Shown: piece after piece, positions 35,664-47,350 of the stretch
How the letters are laid out: each line of letters begins with the position of its first letter
How positions within the stretch are numbered: position 1 is the stretch's first letter
Assembly: GCA_002917075.1 (NCBI GenBank)
Contig: NTMA01000074.1
Location: 62,001-126,000 of the forward strand
Origin: Hawksworthiomyces lignivorus
Taxonomy: Eukaryota; Ascomycota; Sordariomycetes; Ophiostomatales; Ophiostomataceae
Length of the DNA: 64,000 nt
Reading direction: 5' to 3'
The notes under the pieces: generated by a model
What the model was told of the DNA's origin: nothing
The model's input: the letters and a program-made list of their open reading frames with translations, nothing else
Database searches by the model: none
Position numbers and translations under genes: made by a program

Positions 35664-36630
35664 GTTGGAATATATTATGGCAAGATAGGAATACAGCTAC
35701 AATGGCACGCAAGAGAGAAAAGATTAAGAGGAGAGATATCTGCCTGGAGCTCTACCCAGCTCTACTCTGCGTCAAGCGGCTGAGCTTGATTTATTTCCAC
35801 AACTCTTTGCTTCCCCTTGTCCAAGTATTGCTCCAATCGAACCATTTTCTTTCCATAGCTCCAGGAAAAGTATTACACGGAAGCTTGTTCAACCAAGTTA
35901 CCAGCCGAAAAGCTACAGAACAGGCCATCTTTTCCCACTCTTGCTCTCGCACGTCTCCGCCAACTGATATTGATAAGCTCCGCAGCTTGCTACTAAAGCC
36001 GTCGTTGATGCGCCATTGGTTCAGGTCAACTAGCCTGAAAGCTCTTTCGACTTGTAAGACGTAATATTCCGGCAATGACATGTCTCTATTTGTCTACAGG
36101 GACTCAAGCTTAGTTTCGACTCAAAGCTGCTGTCTTGATGACGATGTGGAAAAGTGGGAGACGAGGAAGGATGCTGCACAGACTTCCTATTGGGTTAAAT
36201 GGGGGGGCGTGGAAATAAGTGGAAGAGCTGTAGAGGGGGCGTACGTGTATGCTATTAAACAGGGCTGAGAAGTGGGGGATGCGATAGATGTGGTATTATC
36301 TTTCCTCCGTGAAGCAAAGCTTAATTAATCAATGGCTGCTTTCAAAGCAAGCTCTTGGAGAAGGGCGACCAGTGTGAATGAGGGGTCCCGGGTTCCTGGT
36401 TTCTTTCTAAGCACAGTATCGCCGTTCGTCATCACCGTCTGTGTGTTTATCTCGATAACACAACAATTATGCAGATATCTCGATTTGTTGCATCATCTCT
36501 GTCATTTAATCCTTGTTCTCGTCAGATTGGCATCGGTTTCGGCTTGACTTTACATTCTCGGCAGCATTTCAGGCCATCAATTCGACCGTTTCGTCTGTGC
36601 CCGCAAACGCAGCTATCAGGACCCCGCACC
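35664..36630. other. Divergent promoter, lactamase-fold / flavin-reductase genes
   Basis: Nearly 1 kb of shared upstream sequence. If the flavin-reductase gene starts at its upstream in-frame ATG (36469), the spacer shortens to 0.8 kb. A 96-codon minus-strand ORF (35791-36081) is present but is not supported by any recognised motif. Confidence 0.45.
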
Positions 36631-37831
36631 ATGGGCTCAACGACTGAGAGTGAAGCTGCCCAGGCCGCGGCTCTGGCCGCGCGCACGCAGCACGAAGCTT
36701 CGATCAAGCGCAACCCGCATCCCGACTTCAAGTCTGTCGAGAACTCCCGGCCTGACTGGGATGACAAGGCCGCTTGGCATTATACCAAGACCCCGGATCC
36801 CAATTGGCAATGGGGCCAGGGCGCCAACGACGGCGGCGCCTCGCTGGCCAAGAAGCATGTCGAAATTGATCCGTACGAGCCTGGCCGGCCTGCGACGTTC
36901 AATTACAAGCTGCTGATCTCGGCCATCATTCCGCGGCCCATTGGCTTCCTGAGCACATTGGCTGCAGATGGTATGTTGGAGAAAGCTGGCTCGCCTACCT
37001 CTACCCCCATTTCTCTCCAAATGGCAGACAGGAACTCTTTCTAACATCCAGGCTTGTTAAGGGTCCTCTTCAAATCTGGCCCCTTTCTCCTATACCAACA
37101 TGGTGTGCCATGACCCCCCAATTTTCACTATCGGTATAACAGGTGGCGTCGCCAACGCAAAGGACTCCCTGGCCAACATTGCCGCCAGCAAAGAGTGTAA
37201 GTTCACAAACAAACGCGCCAATTAATCAATCCACCCCAGAGCACAATTGTGCTTTAGCTCTGGTCCTGTGAAAGTATTTGTACTAACTCTCTATGATAGG
37301 TGTTCTCAACATCATCTCAGAGCACTTTGTTGAGGCGGCCAACTCGACTTCGGTCAATGCCCCATATGGCGTCTCCGAATGGGGCCTCAGCGGTCTCCAT
37401 CAAGCCCCTTCCTCGGTCGTGAAGGCGCCGCGTGTTAAGGAAGCCATCTTCTCGGTCGAATGCAAGCTCATGGAGCTGAAGGAATTCGAGAGCAAGTCTA
37501 GTCCTGGCAACATATCGGGCACTCTCATGATCCTCGAGGGTGTCAATTTCTGGGTGCGCGAAGATGCCATTAATGACGAGAAAAACATCATTGATCCCGC
37601 GGTAAGCTACTTCTCCTTTTTTTGTTCTCTTATCGTTTCCCTACCATTTTTTTTTTTTTTTTTTGAAAATGGAGTGCTGATATTTCTCAGGTCCTCCGTC
37701 CTGTCAGTCGTCTGGGCGGGATTACCTACGGCCGTGTCACGGAAGGCTTTGAGATCCTCCGGCCGGATTTCTCTGCTGTGAGCAAGGCGGCTAATGGAGA
37801 AGAGCTTCTAAAAAACGCCTCTAAGCCTTGA
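36631..37831 (+). CDS. Flavin-reductase-like FMN-binding split-barrel protein
   Basis: Protein of 305 aa from exons 36631-36970, 37062-37196, 37300-37601 and 37691-37831; introns are 91, 103, 89 bp. Branch sites CTAAC (37041) and TACTAAC (37281) and donors GTATGT, GTAAGT, GTAAGC are clear. The joined core reads LISAIIPRPIGFLSTLAADG, then NLAPFSYTNMVCHDPP, GGVANAKDSLANI, CVLNIISEHFVEAAN and GGITYGRVTEGFEI, the pattern of the flavin-reductase-like domain that binds FMN. Members can supply reduced flavin to a monooxygenase or act on their own substrate; two FAD monooxygenases lie next door, although those of the salicylate-hydroxylase type normally reduce their own FAD with NAD(P)H. An in-frame ATG at 36469 would add 54 residues free of Asp and Glu. 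Confidence 0.9.
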
Positions 37832-39080
37832 GTATGTATATGTGTATATATTCTTAGCTTGTTTTTTCAAGAGGCTGTGCGAGAAACTTGTAGAAATTAG
37901 ACAATAAAGGAAGGCACTCAATACAGTGCTCAATTTACGCGATTCTCAGACGAAAGAAAGCCTAAACATCATAGCCTTGTTATCACGTGGCTAATATTGA
38001 GCAGCTCATTCCATGCGGTACAGAGGACTCTTCTCGTAAAAATTTTAGCTGTTTTTCTTTTTTATTTCGTTTTCCTTTTTGGGAGGGTTAGATCCGAGAG
38101 TCTGGTTGTCAGTCATATGGTCTATATGTGCTGCATGTTGGCTTGGGGAAGTTCATCTGAATTCGGCAATCAGAAAAAAATCTCTTATCCTGGTTTCTCC
38201 GCACCGACATCCACCTAACGGTCCTGGCACTGCCTCAGATAGCCAGCATGGCTGGAGCTAATCTAATGCAAAGGGAGGTGGTTTAGTCTCTAGTCTAGCG
38301 CTAAGGCGGGAGCTAGGATATCTGTAAGCTATTGAGAGCTCTGTTTGATGGTGGTGGCATTCATTCTTCCTATCGATCAAAACATTGTACGATTTTGTTG
38401 TACGATTTCCTGTCGAGGCAAACGAGAGAATTCACTATCGTTGTCCCGGCTGGCTGTATGTCGTGGTTCTGTGCCGGCACGTCTTGTTGTCGAGGCGGAC
38501 ATTTGCCGAAGCCGTTCGGCCCTAAGCTGCCAGGCAAGGCCCACACGGGTGTAAGTCAAAGCAAATCCAACAGTAGGAACTGAAAACGTAACGTAAGATG
38601 CAAAGACTGAAAAATGACAGAATAAACTTGGGAAGAAATGGCGACTTGGACTGATCCTTGGAGCGGGCCAATGCTATTGAATGGCAATTCCCGGCAAACT
38701 CTGCGGCATCCAGGAACGAGAGAGCATGTAAACGGGTTCCGTCTCCTGCTTCCTCTGCTATTTTATTTGGTAGCATTTGCATTGCCATTTTAAGTTTGTC
38801 ATGTTCGTTATCCTTATCCGTATCTATTGATATACAAGAATTGCTTCGCCTTTGCTGAAGGAGAAGCAAGTCGGGCTGGTGAGCTATTCAAGACGTTTTG
38901 GGTATTGCCCTTGTGCTATTTTTCTTTTCTTTTCATTTTTCTTCTTGTCTGCTGTCTCTCCTTTCTCTTGGATCAGTTTTCCTCATGTCTGTTTGCGCTG
39001 CTCTCAAGAGCTTTTTTGCCAAGTACTTCGCCGCCACCTCAGAACCGGGGGAAGATCTTGCCAAATCCATCCTTCCCGCC
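37832..39080. other. Spacer, promoter of first FAD monooxygenase
   Basis: 1.25 kb. The CT-rich tract at 38905-38985 is the likely leader of the monooxygenase. No other gene is recognised. Confidence 0.45.
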
Positions 39081-40491
39081 ATGGCCCAGCCGCTGGAGAT
39101 TGTCATTGTCGGCGGCGGCATTGCCGGCCTCTCAGCCGCCATCGCCATCCGCCTGGCCGGCCACAACGTCACCGTCTTGGAGGCCGCCGAGAAGATCGAG
39201 GAGATCGGCGCCGGCCTGCAGTTCTCCGCCAACGCGACCCGCCTCCTGGCCACCTGGGGCATCGACAAGTCCATCCTGGGCGACGTGGTCGAGCCGTACA
39301 GCTGCATCATGAAGCGCTGGAAAGACGGCACCACCATCTCGTCCGTCCCGCTGCACCAGTACCACCGCGACCAGTACGGCGCCCCCTTCTGGGACATCCA
39401 CCGGCACAACCTCATCATGGCGCTGCTGGCGCGCGCCCAGGAGCTGGGCGCCCGCGTGCTGACCGACAGCAAGGTCGTCAGCATCGACCTCGACGCCGCC
39501 CGCGTCACACTGCAGACCGGCGCCGTCTTCCAGGGCGACCTGGTCGTCGCCGCTGACGGCCTCAACTCGTTCTGCCGCCAGCAGTTCGTGCCCACCGAGC
39601 AGCCCGAGTACACCGGCGACATGGCCTTCCGCGTGCTGCTCAACGTCGACGACCTGCCTGCCGACGACCCAGACTTCCGCGACATGGCCAACACGCCCCA
39701 GTGCACCTACTGGCTCGGGCCCAGGGGCCACGCCATCGTGTACATCCTCAAGGGCGGCAAGCAGATCAACCTGGTGGCCGTCGCGCCCGACGACCTGCCG
39801 CAGGGCGTCATCCGGGCGCCGTGTCCTGTGGAAGACGTCCTGGCCATTTTCAAGGACTGGGATCCGCTGTGAGTTTATGGCCTATGCGCCTTTGATTTGT
39901 TTATCCTCCTAAGAAATTCTGCTGACTTTTCAGGCTCAAAAAGATTATGGCGCAGGAAAAGGTGATCTGGAAGTGGAAGCTCCACAAGCGGCCACCGCTG
40001 CTCAACTGGTGCCATCCCGCTGGGCGGTTTACCTTGATTGGGTATGTTCTTCCTCTTGTCCAGACTTCTTGCTGTTCGTGAAACTCGTCAAATTCTAATC
40101 GTAACCATCCAGGGACGCGGTGCATCCGACACTGCCTTACCTCTCTCAGGGCGCAGGCATCTCTCTCGAAGATGCTGCTGTCCTCGCTGAAATCTTGACA
40201 GAGAAGATCCCTCTGTCTGAAGCGGTCAAGAAGTACGAGTCTCTGCGCCAGCCGCGGACCACCAAGATTGTCCTCTCCGCTACGCGGCAGCAATTTTGGT
40301 ACCACCTGCCGGATGGCGAGAAGCAGCAAGAGCGTGACGCCATCATGGGAAACCCCGTGTCTCCAGAGGGTGACCCATTCCTCTGGCGGGAGCCTGTCTT
40401 TGCGCCCTGGCTCTACGGCTATGACGCGTATAAGGAGGCAAAAAAGGCAGCCGGTAAGCCAGCAGGATATGCCAACGGCACGGCTAACTAG
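39081..40491 (+). CDS. FAD-dependent aromatic monooxygenase (salicylate-hydroxylase-like)
   Basis: Group A flavoprotein hydroxylase, 424 aa, from exons 39081-39868, 39934-40041 and 40113-40491 (introns 65 and 71 bp). The N-terminal IVIVGGGIAGLSAAIAI is the FAD GxGxxG fold, VVAADGLNSFCR the DG motif, and GDAVHPTLPYLSQGAGISLE, spanning the last joint, the GD motif. These enzymes use NAD(P)H and O2 to hydroxylate, sometimes with decarboxylation, aromatic acids such as salicylate or hydroxynicotinate. I start at the ATG just before the FAD fold; an in-frame ATG at 38985 would add 32 residues. Third positions in exon 1 are strongly GC. The gene converges with the second monooxygenase. Confidence 0.92.
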
Positions 40492-40890
40492 AATGATGTA
40501 TTTTGTCTTCTTCTTTTTATATATTGTTTTGGCATACAGCTTTTGTTACATACGCAAAAACGAAACGTGATAAATTGACGTTGGTCGTGACTCTTATCAT
40601 TGAAGAATCTGAAGCGGGTTTTGAATTATGAGGAATGTAGTTGCAAGTTCAGGGGTGTACAGTTGGGACAGTGCGTTGAGAACAGATGTTTGGGGGGCTA
40701 CTTTGAACCTGTCCACCGTACAAACGAGTTGCCGTTCATTTTAATTTACGAAAAAGAAAAAAACTCGAAAGAAATTAAGTCAAACGTTGAAGTAATTCCT
40801 GGTTTTTATTTTATTTTATATATGAATCCAGCATTCAAGTGCTAAGCAAAACAAGCAAGCTACGCAACACCGAAACGCTACAGAGAGACT
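40492..40890. other. Convergent 3' spacer between two monooxygenases
   Basis: 399 bp of AT-rich sequence holding the 3' ends of two facing genes. Nothing else is seen. Confidence 0.5.
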
Positions 40891-42844
40891 TTAATCACCC
40901 ACCACCGTGCTAACCGCCTTTGCGATCTCTTCGGCTGCGTTTTGGTTCTTGTACGTGTGCCGTTCCATGGCCTCGACCTCCTGCCACCGGGCGTCGACAT
41001 CATGCTCGAGGATCCACCAATTGATGGTGAACCGCTCGCGGTACCGCCTGATCCACTCGGCGTCGTCGTCGCCCGCCGCTGCGATGTAGGCAATGTCCAC
41101 CTTATCCATCTGGATTTGCTTCTCGACGCGCTGCAGGAAGTGGCGGCGCGTCTCATTGTACAGGTGCAGCGCATATGGCACGTCGTAGGCAGAGGCCGCA
41201 ATGGGAGTGCCGGGTTTGCGCGGGTTATGGGCGCGCCACAGTGAGAGGTAGAGGGCGCGGACGTCGCCAAAGGCGAACGAGCAGCCAGCGCCATATGCAC
41301 CGGCCGTAGCTGTCGAACGTTAGCATGTTTGCTCGAATTCTTCCAGGTATCCCTTTTGAATTATCAGAAAGAGGCTCTTACGGTGGGCAGCATCGCCAAT
41401 AAAGGCCACTGCATCATCGCGGATGAGATCTCGCATCCATGGCGCTGCATTCAGGGGATAGGCGTCAACGCTAGGAAGGGCACGAACGACCTCATTGATA
41501 ATTGGGTCCCAGTCCTGAAATTGTTAGCGAGTTGGCCTCCATGTTGCCTTTTTTGTAAATGATAATCTCTACCTTGAAGCGTTCCAGAAGTCTGTCGATC
41601 CCTGCTTGGCCCAAGTCGTGCTCCCATCGCAGAGTGTCCGCGTACTCTTGTGGTTCTGAAACCATCGTAACAAGAGAATAGACGCCGGGTTCTGTTTGAT
41701 TATTATGAGCAATTTTTCTTAACAAATCAGTCTGTAGTATCATATTATGCGTACCTAATTTGGACAGGAAGACAACTTCTCCATTTCGACGCCATGATGA
41801 TGTATCCGTTGGCAGTCCCTTGATATGCTTCACAACTTCCATGGGCACGTTTTTCCGATAAGAGACCCGGCCACGGTACTTGATATGGCTGTCGGGCAGA
41901 TAATTCGTTCTGATTTTCTGCTCAGAGTTAGAACAGCACTATTCCTTCAGGAGGAGACCACACGTACGGAGTACAGGCCATCGGCAGCAATGACCAGGTC
42001 GGCGTCCTCAGTTGCACCGCCCTCAAAGAAGATGCGCATGCCACCCTCGGCTTTCTTCTCAACTTTGAGGACGTGCTTTTGAAACTGCACCATCCCCTCT
42101 GGCACGTCGCGCATTAGCACGTCATGCAGCGCCTGCCGGCTGACGCGGCCCTCCTGCATGTACCGGGGCGTCTGCGGCGACAGCGCATTGGTCATGATCT
42201 CGCCGGTCTTCCAGAACCGGTGGTTGATCCCCTCGCAGTTTTCGCCGCGGTACAGCACGTACTGCATCTGCTCCCAGCCCGACGGCGACAGCATGCGAGA
42301 CAGCGACCGCATGGCGGACACCATAACGCCGATCAGCGCTCCGGCTTCCCGCACCTTGTCGGCTCTCTCGTACACTTTGATCTCGACATCGGGCAGACGC
42401 GAGAGGCTGCCGGCTGCGGCCGCTCCGGCCAAGCCGCCGCCAACAATACTTTCAAAAATTGTCAGCTGTTTTGAGCCGTACGCATAGCTCTAGCAGCCGC
42501 TGGGAGGGTACATACATAATCTTGAGCTTCTGTTTCTCAATTTCACTTTGGACCAACGTTCCCGGGTACTTCCCATTGATTGGGTAGAACTTGTTAGGAC
42601 GGCCTTGCCCGGAAAAGGGTGAAGAATACACGACGCCTTCGCCATTGAGCTGTAGGCCACTCATGCCATTGGTGATGCCGTTCATGTCATGATTGCCGTT
42701 GGTTGAAGTGCCATTGACTACCGTTCCGTTAACCGGGACACTACCGTCATGAGAGACAACCATGTTTGACTGTTGACGTTTCAGATTGACTTCTTTGTCT
42801 TGTTGCTGGCTGTGAAAGACAAGCCTTCGAAGGAAAGAAATCAT
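40891..42844 (-). CDS. FAD-dependent monooxygenase with long Asn/Gly-rich N-terminal extension
   Basis: Protein of 547 aa from six exons: 42844-42516, 42448-41968, 41917-41755, 41691-41573, 41514-41382 and 41309-40891. Introns are 67, 50, 63, 58 and 72 bp. Joints restore KIIIVGGGLAGAAAAG, SKLEPGVYSLVTM, RFKDWDPIINE and FIGDAAHPTAGAYGAG. The FAD fold, DG motif (LVIAADGLYS) and GD motif are all present. About 105 residues precede the FAD fold, rich in Asn, Gly and Val (NGTVVNGTSTNGNHDMNG), unusual because this fold normally begins within the first 10-20 residues; an ATG at 42763 would shorten it. The 63-bp third intron has no stop and is a multiple of three, so a retained form would still be translatable. 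It shares a divergent promoter with the acyltransferase. Confidence 0.88.
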
Positions 42845-43855
42845 GAAGATTGTCCCCAGAGTTTTATGGCTTTACAAACGGCGCTTTTCTATGAACAAGC
42901 AGGAGGGGAAATCATAACAGAGGATGATATTTCTTTCCTTCTCTCGGTCACCACAACCGATCATGGTATTCAACTTGTTGAAGTCTTTACAAAATGACGG
43001 AATACAGACAGTAGAGCTACCTTATCACCACCTGCTCTACGAGATAAGAGTCGCACCACTGCCAGTCATTTTAGGGACTCGATGCTAAGGGAATCAGTTT
43101 CCTCCTTAGCGGATTCGCCGTCTTCCGCCAAAACGGACTTCCATCTAATCGAACCACTTCTGATGACAACATCGAATCCCTCAACTAAGCACCAAACCTT
43201 AATTCGTGCCGAACATGTCTAAATTGAAGATTATTTCAAAACAATGAGTTAGGCGTGTTGGGAAGCCAGAAAGTGTACCGGAAGTCTGCATAACTGAGAA
43301 ACGGAGGGGGGTGGAAGCTGGCTGCGTGAAGGAGGGGTGGGTCTGTAGGCCGGATATCTGCACAACCCTTATGTAGACGAGGCCGACATCCGCAGTGCCT
43401 GGAAATATGAAAACTGATAAGCTGAATACGAAATGCCTTTTTGCATTTCCTCATTTGGTGTAGCGTGGCAGCGACTGACATGAGGCTGCTAGTTGTGCGA
43501 AGTTGAGGAGAAGTGAAGTTTCTCAACCGCGAGAGCCGATCTATGGCATATTAGCTTATTGACCTTTCCTTTGCCACACAGCCTTCCTGCGCGCTTGTTG
43601 CGACATCAACCCATGTTTAGGTCTTATTGGCTTCTTATGGCATATTATTGTAAATTTGAGCGGGATCTTTTGTCACACCCAGAAGTCAACGAAAGGACAA
43701 GTGAAGTGATTCCACTTTGATGTCCAATTGGAGGCATAGACACGAACCGTTGTTTCATTGCAAATATACAACCATAAAGTACGTTACATCTTGAATTTAT
43801 TCAATATTAATAAAGGAATTATATAACCTAAATGCAAGCCAGGTTGCAATTATAA
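42845..43855. other. Divergent promoter, monooxygenase / acyltransferase
   Basis: 1.0 kb shared upstream region. TATATAA lies at 43821-43827, only about 30 bp from the acyltransferase ATG. The shared spacer allows co-regulation. No gene is recognised inside. Confidence 0.45.
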
Positions 43856-45212
43856 ATGATGCTTGAAATTCGATGCTCAGGAACACCCTACGAGGTGAGG
43901 CTTTCATCTTGAGCAAGCCCGCTGACAGTCGAAATCTGTTAACAAATCAAACTAACACAATTTCTGTCTCCCAGATTGGTTTTCAACATGGCCAAGCATC
44001 ACGCGCCAAAATTGAAAACAGTCTGGCATTTTACCAGGCTTTCTTCAAGCTGAAGACTGGAATGTCCTGGCCTGCAACAACGACAGCAGCAAGGAAGTTC
44101 ATGCCGCTGCTGGAAGCAGATTGGCCACATTTTATCGAAGAATTAAATGGTATGTATGTACGCCATCCATTCCTGTTAGAATGCAAGTACGGGTTAACCC
44201 AAGCTAGACGTTAGGCTTGAGAACCCCCAACTAATATGATTCGGGCTCTCATAGGCATAGCGGATGGCTCCGGAGTGCCTTTTGACAGCATATTGGCCCT
44301 GAACGTACGCACAGAGATCTCCATGGGTATGATGACCGATGGTTGTACCTGTCTCTCCTGGAAGACACCTGAAGTATCGTATATGGCACAAAATTGGGAC
44401 GTAAGTCATTTGGGACGACGTCCGCTTCATTGTCTTTTGAGATGTATTTAATTTTGCCCCTTTCTGCGGGATACAGCTGACGTGAAAAGTGGGAGCCCGC
44501 CCAGGAAGCAAATTTAATAGTGCTCCACATCCAACGTGATGGAGATGAGTGGCCTTCTATTTGCCAGGTTACCGAGGCTGGCATTATTGGTAAGATCGGT
44601 GTGAACTCTGCCGGCGTAGGGGTATGCCTCAATGCCATCCGCGTTCGTGGTGTGGATTTTACACGCCTTCCCGGCCATCTCGCCCTGAGAGCAGTCTTGG
44701 ATAGTCCTTCTCGCGCGGCTGCTCTGGAGACCCTCCAAAAAGCAAAGGTCGCCGCTGCTATTCACATCCTCATAGCCGATTCAACAGGTGCTACTTCTAT
44801 AGAAGCCAGCTCGCGCGATCTGGTCTTGACCGACGATGATAATGGCAAAATCAGGCTGGCCCATTCCAACCATTATTTGCACCCACATGCGGAGGGTGTT
44901 CCGTCCATGGTTGTGCCAGATGAGTCCGTGCAGCGAGTGCGGCGGATCGCATCACTGATGGACAGTGTGGCTGCTACCAAAGATGGTCTCGGCAGCAGCG
45001 CGGAAGCAGTCTCGGCCATGGAGCGCATTCTTGAGGACGAAGATAATGGGCCGTTTGGCATAAACAAAGCTGGCACAGAGGCGATACCCTTGCGCACGTT
45101 GTTTAGCATCGTTATGAATCTCAATGAAAAGAAGGCCGTGGCTCGCTTCGGGCGGCCGACAGCGCGATCTGAAAGAATTCTTCTAGACCCCCTTCAAAAA
45201 TTCGAGATGTAA
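43856..45212 (+). CDS. Penicillin acyltransferase-like Ntn hydrolase (peptidase C45 family)
   Basis: Protein of 360 aa from exons 43856-43894, 43975-44149, 44255-44400 and 44490-45212; introns are 80, 105, 89 bp. The first exon is only 13 codons. Joints read GTPYEIGFQHG, EELNGIADGSG and AQNWDWEPAQ. The family is made as a proenzyme that cuts itself before a Cys, which becomes the N-terminal nucleophile; here TDGCTCLSW puts that Gly-Cys pair at 101-102, nearly identical to the position in the Penicillium enzyme. The C-terminal half carries NSAGVGVCLNAIR and LAHSNHYLHP. Unlike penDE it does not end in a peroxisomal signal (it ends QKFEM), as for the A. nidulans aatB type. No penicillin synthetase or synthase lies nearby, so an N-acyl amide exchange or hydrolysis role is more likely. 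Start could be 43859. Confidence 0.92.
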
Positions 45213-45370
45213 TGGAAATTTGAATTATGGCTTATCCTCACTAAATAAATGTCAATAGAAACAAAAAGGAATATTAAAGCATTAATCGAAGCATTATCTC
45301 ACAGCGCGTAGCTTTCAGCAGCATATTTTATCTGCCGTTAGAGTTACAATTGTACTTTCAAAACAGGCCA

Positions 45371-45583
45371 CTATTTCCCACGACGCTCCTTGGCATCTGC
45401 AGCCGCACGACTCATTAATCGCCCCTCTATATTCTTATTAGAGCGTATGCTCTCGTTCTTGAGCGTACCACGATTTGCTTTAGACTTTTCTGCAGCCTGG
45501 CTCAGGCGTTTTACCTCTTCCTTAGAAAAGCTCATGGCAAACGCATTGGCTTTGTAGTTCTCTGGTTCCTTACCTCCAGGCAT
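45371..45583 (-). CDS. Small hydrophilic protein, unknown
   Basis: Open frame of 70 codons from an ATG at 45583 to TAG at 45371. Highly charged and Ala/Ser/Lys/Asn-rich (FSKEEVKRLSQAAEKSKANR, GRLMSRAAADAKERRGK), predicted helical, no signal peptide or cysteine. The composition is protein-like rather than random and resembles small stress or conidiation proteins, but I do not recognise a family. It lies tail-to-tail with the acyltransferase, 158 bp apart. Confidence 0.45.
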   Translation of the reverse strand: MPGGKEPENYKANAFAMSFSKEEVKRLSQAAEKSKANRGTLKNESIRSNKNIEGRLMSRAAADAKERRGK

Positions 45584-47350
45584 GGTGTGAAAGACCCAGT
45601 CGAAGAATATTGATAGATAGAGATGTATTAGGTGTGTTCGGGATGGGATGTTTGAATTATCGATGAAAACAAGTAGAATTTAAACACATTTGCTTTGCAC
45701 TTTGAACAAAACCACACAGAGTATCATCAATTTATACCATTATATACTAACATGTCCCTGATGGAAAGCGAGGGTTGAACTACAGTGAATAAGTGATTTA
45801 CTTTATCACGAACGGCACTCATTCATGCGCGGTAACACTATTTACAAGCTCGCTGTGCTGAGTATATAGGTATGACAATGTACTGAGGCAATTAGAATGA
45901 AAGACTTAACGGCGAGCAGTTTGGTCATAGGTCTCTCTTCTGATCTGTGTTGAATTCTCCACTGACCGAGACGCCTATCGTCTAAGTGATGTCGCATATC
46001 GCATGGGGATTGAGATGCATATGGATACGGAAAACCGTAAGCGTTCGACAATTTTTTCTATCTGTTCCTGGGATGTCATCTCTTTGAGACAGAAGCAACT
46101 AGCTATTTAATTTACTCCGGCGCAGGCGTTTGGTTCTGCGTTAGAAGCACCAGCCTAGTAATTGTACTACGTCTTTTCTATGATCTAACTTGCTGCGTTC
46201 ATGTTCAATCCACATCCTCCCCGTAGTTATATTTTCTCGCTATAGTCTAGCGTCTCAAAAGAGATAAGTGTTTACTAGAGGTTGGTAATGCTAGCTGGAG
46301 GATTGGCGGCTGCTCGACATTATTTCTAGAATCCATAACCAATATCCAATATAGAGATGTGGCAGCTAGGGCAGTATGGACGTTTTATATAAGTTTAAAG
46401 ACTGGGCTTATGTAGCTCCGCTTTGTCAGGACACACTGAGAAGAGAATATCTACAATACGGGTTTTCTTTGGTCTTCTAGACCTTTTTTTCATGCTTGCA
46501 GTGTTTTGCAGAATGCATACATTGCAAAGTCGTATATATTGTACATATGTATGTATATGTGCTGACAATGCTCAGAGCTGTAGCTGATATCACAGTAGTA
46601 TCCTTTGCAAACCAGAATTTGACTAGTGGCCGAGCGGGAATCCAAATTAGCCCCAAGGTCGTTTCCTTTTCCTAATATATATAGTGCAGGCTCCACTATG
46701 TCTTATCGCCCCCATTCTGATACAACGTACGAACATCCTATCTCTGCAGACAATTGGGGTCCAAACATCATGGAGGGACAGATACCCGCTCGTCATCCAA
46801 TCGGGAGCTGGCCCATACCCCAGCATTGCCCCTTGTTGTTCTCAAATGCAGTCCGGTTGTTCCCTTGACATGGTTGGCGGGATGGCGCTAGATGGGGGCA
46901 CATCCTATCTCACAGACAGAAAGCTTGACAGTATGGAGGCTCTCGACAAAAGTCGCGTTCACTGGGAATCTTGTTCTGGTACTAATCGCCTCTGGACACT
47001 ACAGTATGTGTGGCTGCTTCATCAATGAATGGTGTTTTCGTTTCATTTTGGGTCTTTGCATCTGTTCCACCACACCTTTCCAGTTTCCAGAACCGTAGAT
47101 AACGAAACGCTCTTTGCCATGTTTTGGTCTTGTATATAACCATCACGACGTGGAACCTACCGAAACGAGACATGCATCTGGGGACCCCTTGAACTCGCAG
47201 TAACGGTATTATCCCCATTTCTATACCCTTGCCCTCAACTACCTTCCTCCTTTTCTTTTTCCTTCTTTTTTCCTTCTTTCCCACTGCTATTCTTCTTTCT
47301 GTCGCTACAGTCTATTGCAAAGCCGTCATCAGGCTAAACGCGTCGTAGCC
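45584..47350. other. Spacer with decayed regulator fragment and MFS promoter
   Basis: 1.8 kb. It contains a relic of a fungal_trans domain (about 45931-46110, separate entry) and, from about 47200, the CT-rich leader of the permease. The middle part shows no recognisable coding sequence. Confidence 0.45.
45931..46110 (+). pseudogene. Zn2Cys6-type regulator relic (fungal_trans domain fragment)
   Basis: One frame, open between a TAG at 45928-45930 and TAA at 46108-46110, reads VSLLICVEFSTDRD, AYRLSDVAYRMGIEMHMD and then RKRSTIFSICSWDVISLRQ followed by QLAI. This follows the order of the middle homology region of fungal binuclear-cluster regulators (LLL, AYRxSGxAxRMGIEMGL, then FWSCFIWDKLISLxLGRP-AI). 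The segment between the two blocks is shortened, and there is no zinc cluster, ATG or continuing frame around it, so it is a decayed remnant. It lies inside the run of accessory metabolic genes, directly upstream of the permease. The call rests on pattern matching by eye. Confidence 0.55.

Noticed and set aside
35791..36081. 96-codon minus-strand ORF between the lactamase-fold and flavin-reductase genes
   Set aside because: It has an ATG but no recognisable motif, and an ORF of this length is expected by chance in 64 kb; left out for lack of support.
46626..47028. Overlapping plus-strand ORFs upstream of the permease
   Set aside because: No motif or splice logic links them to the permease; probably promoter sequence.
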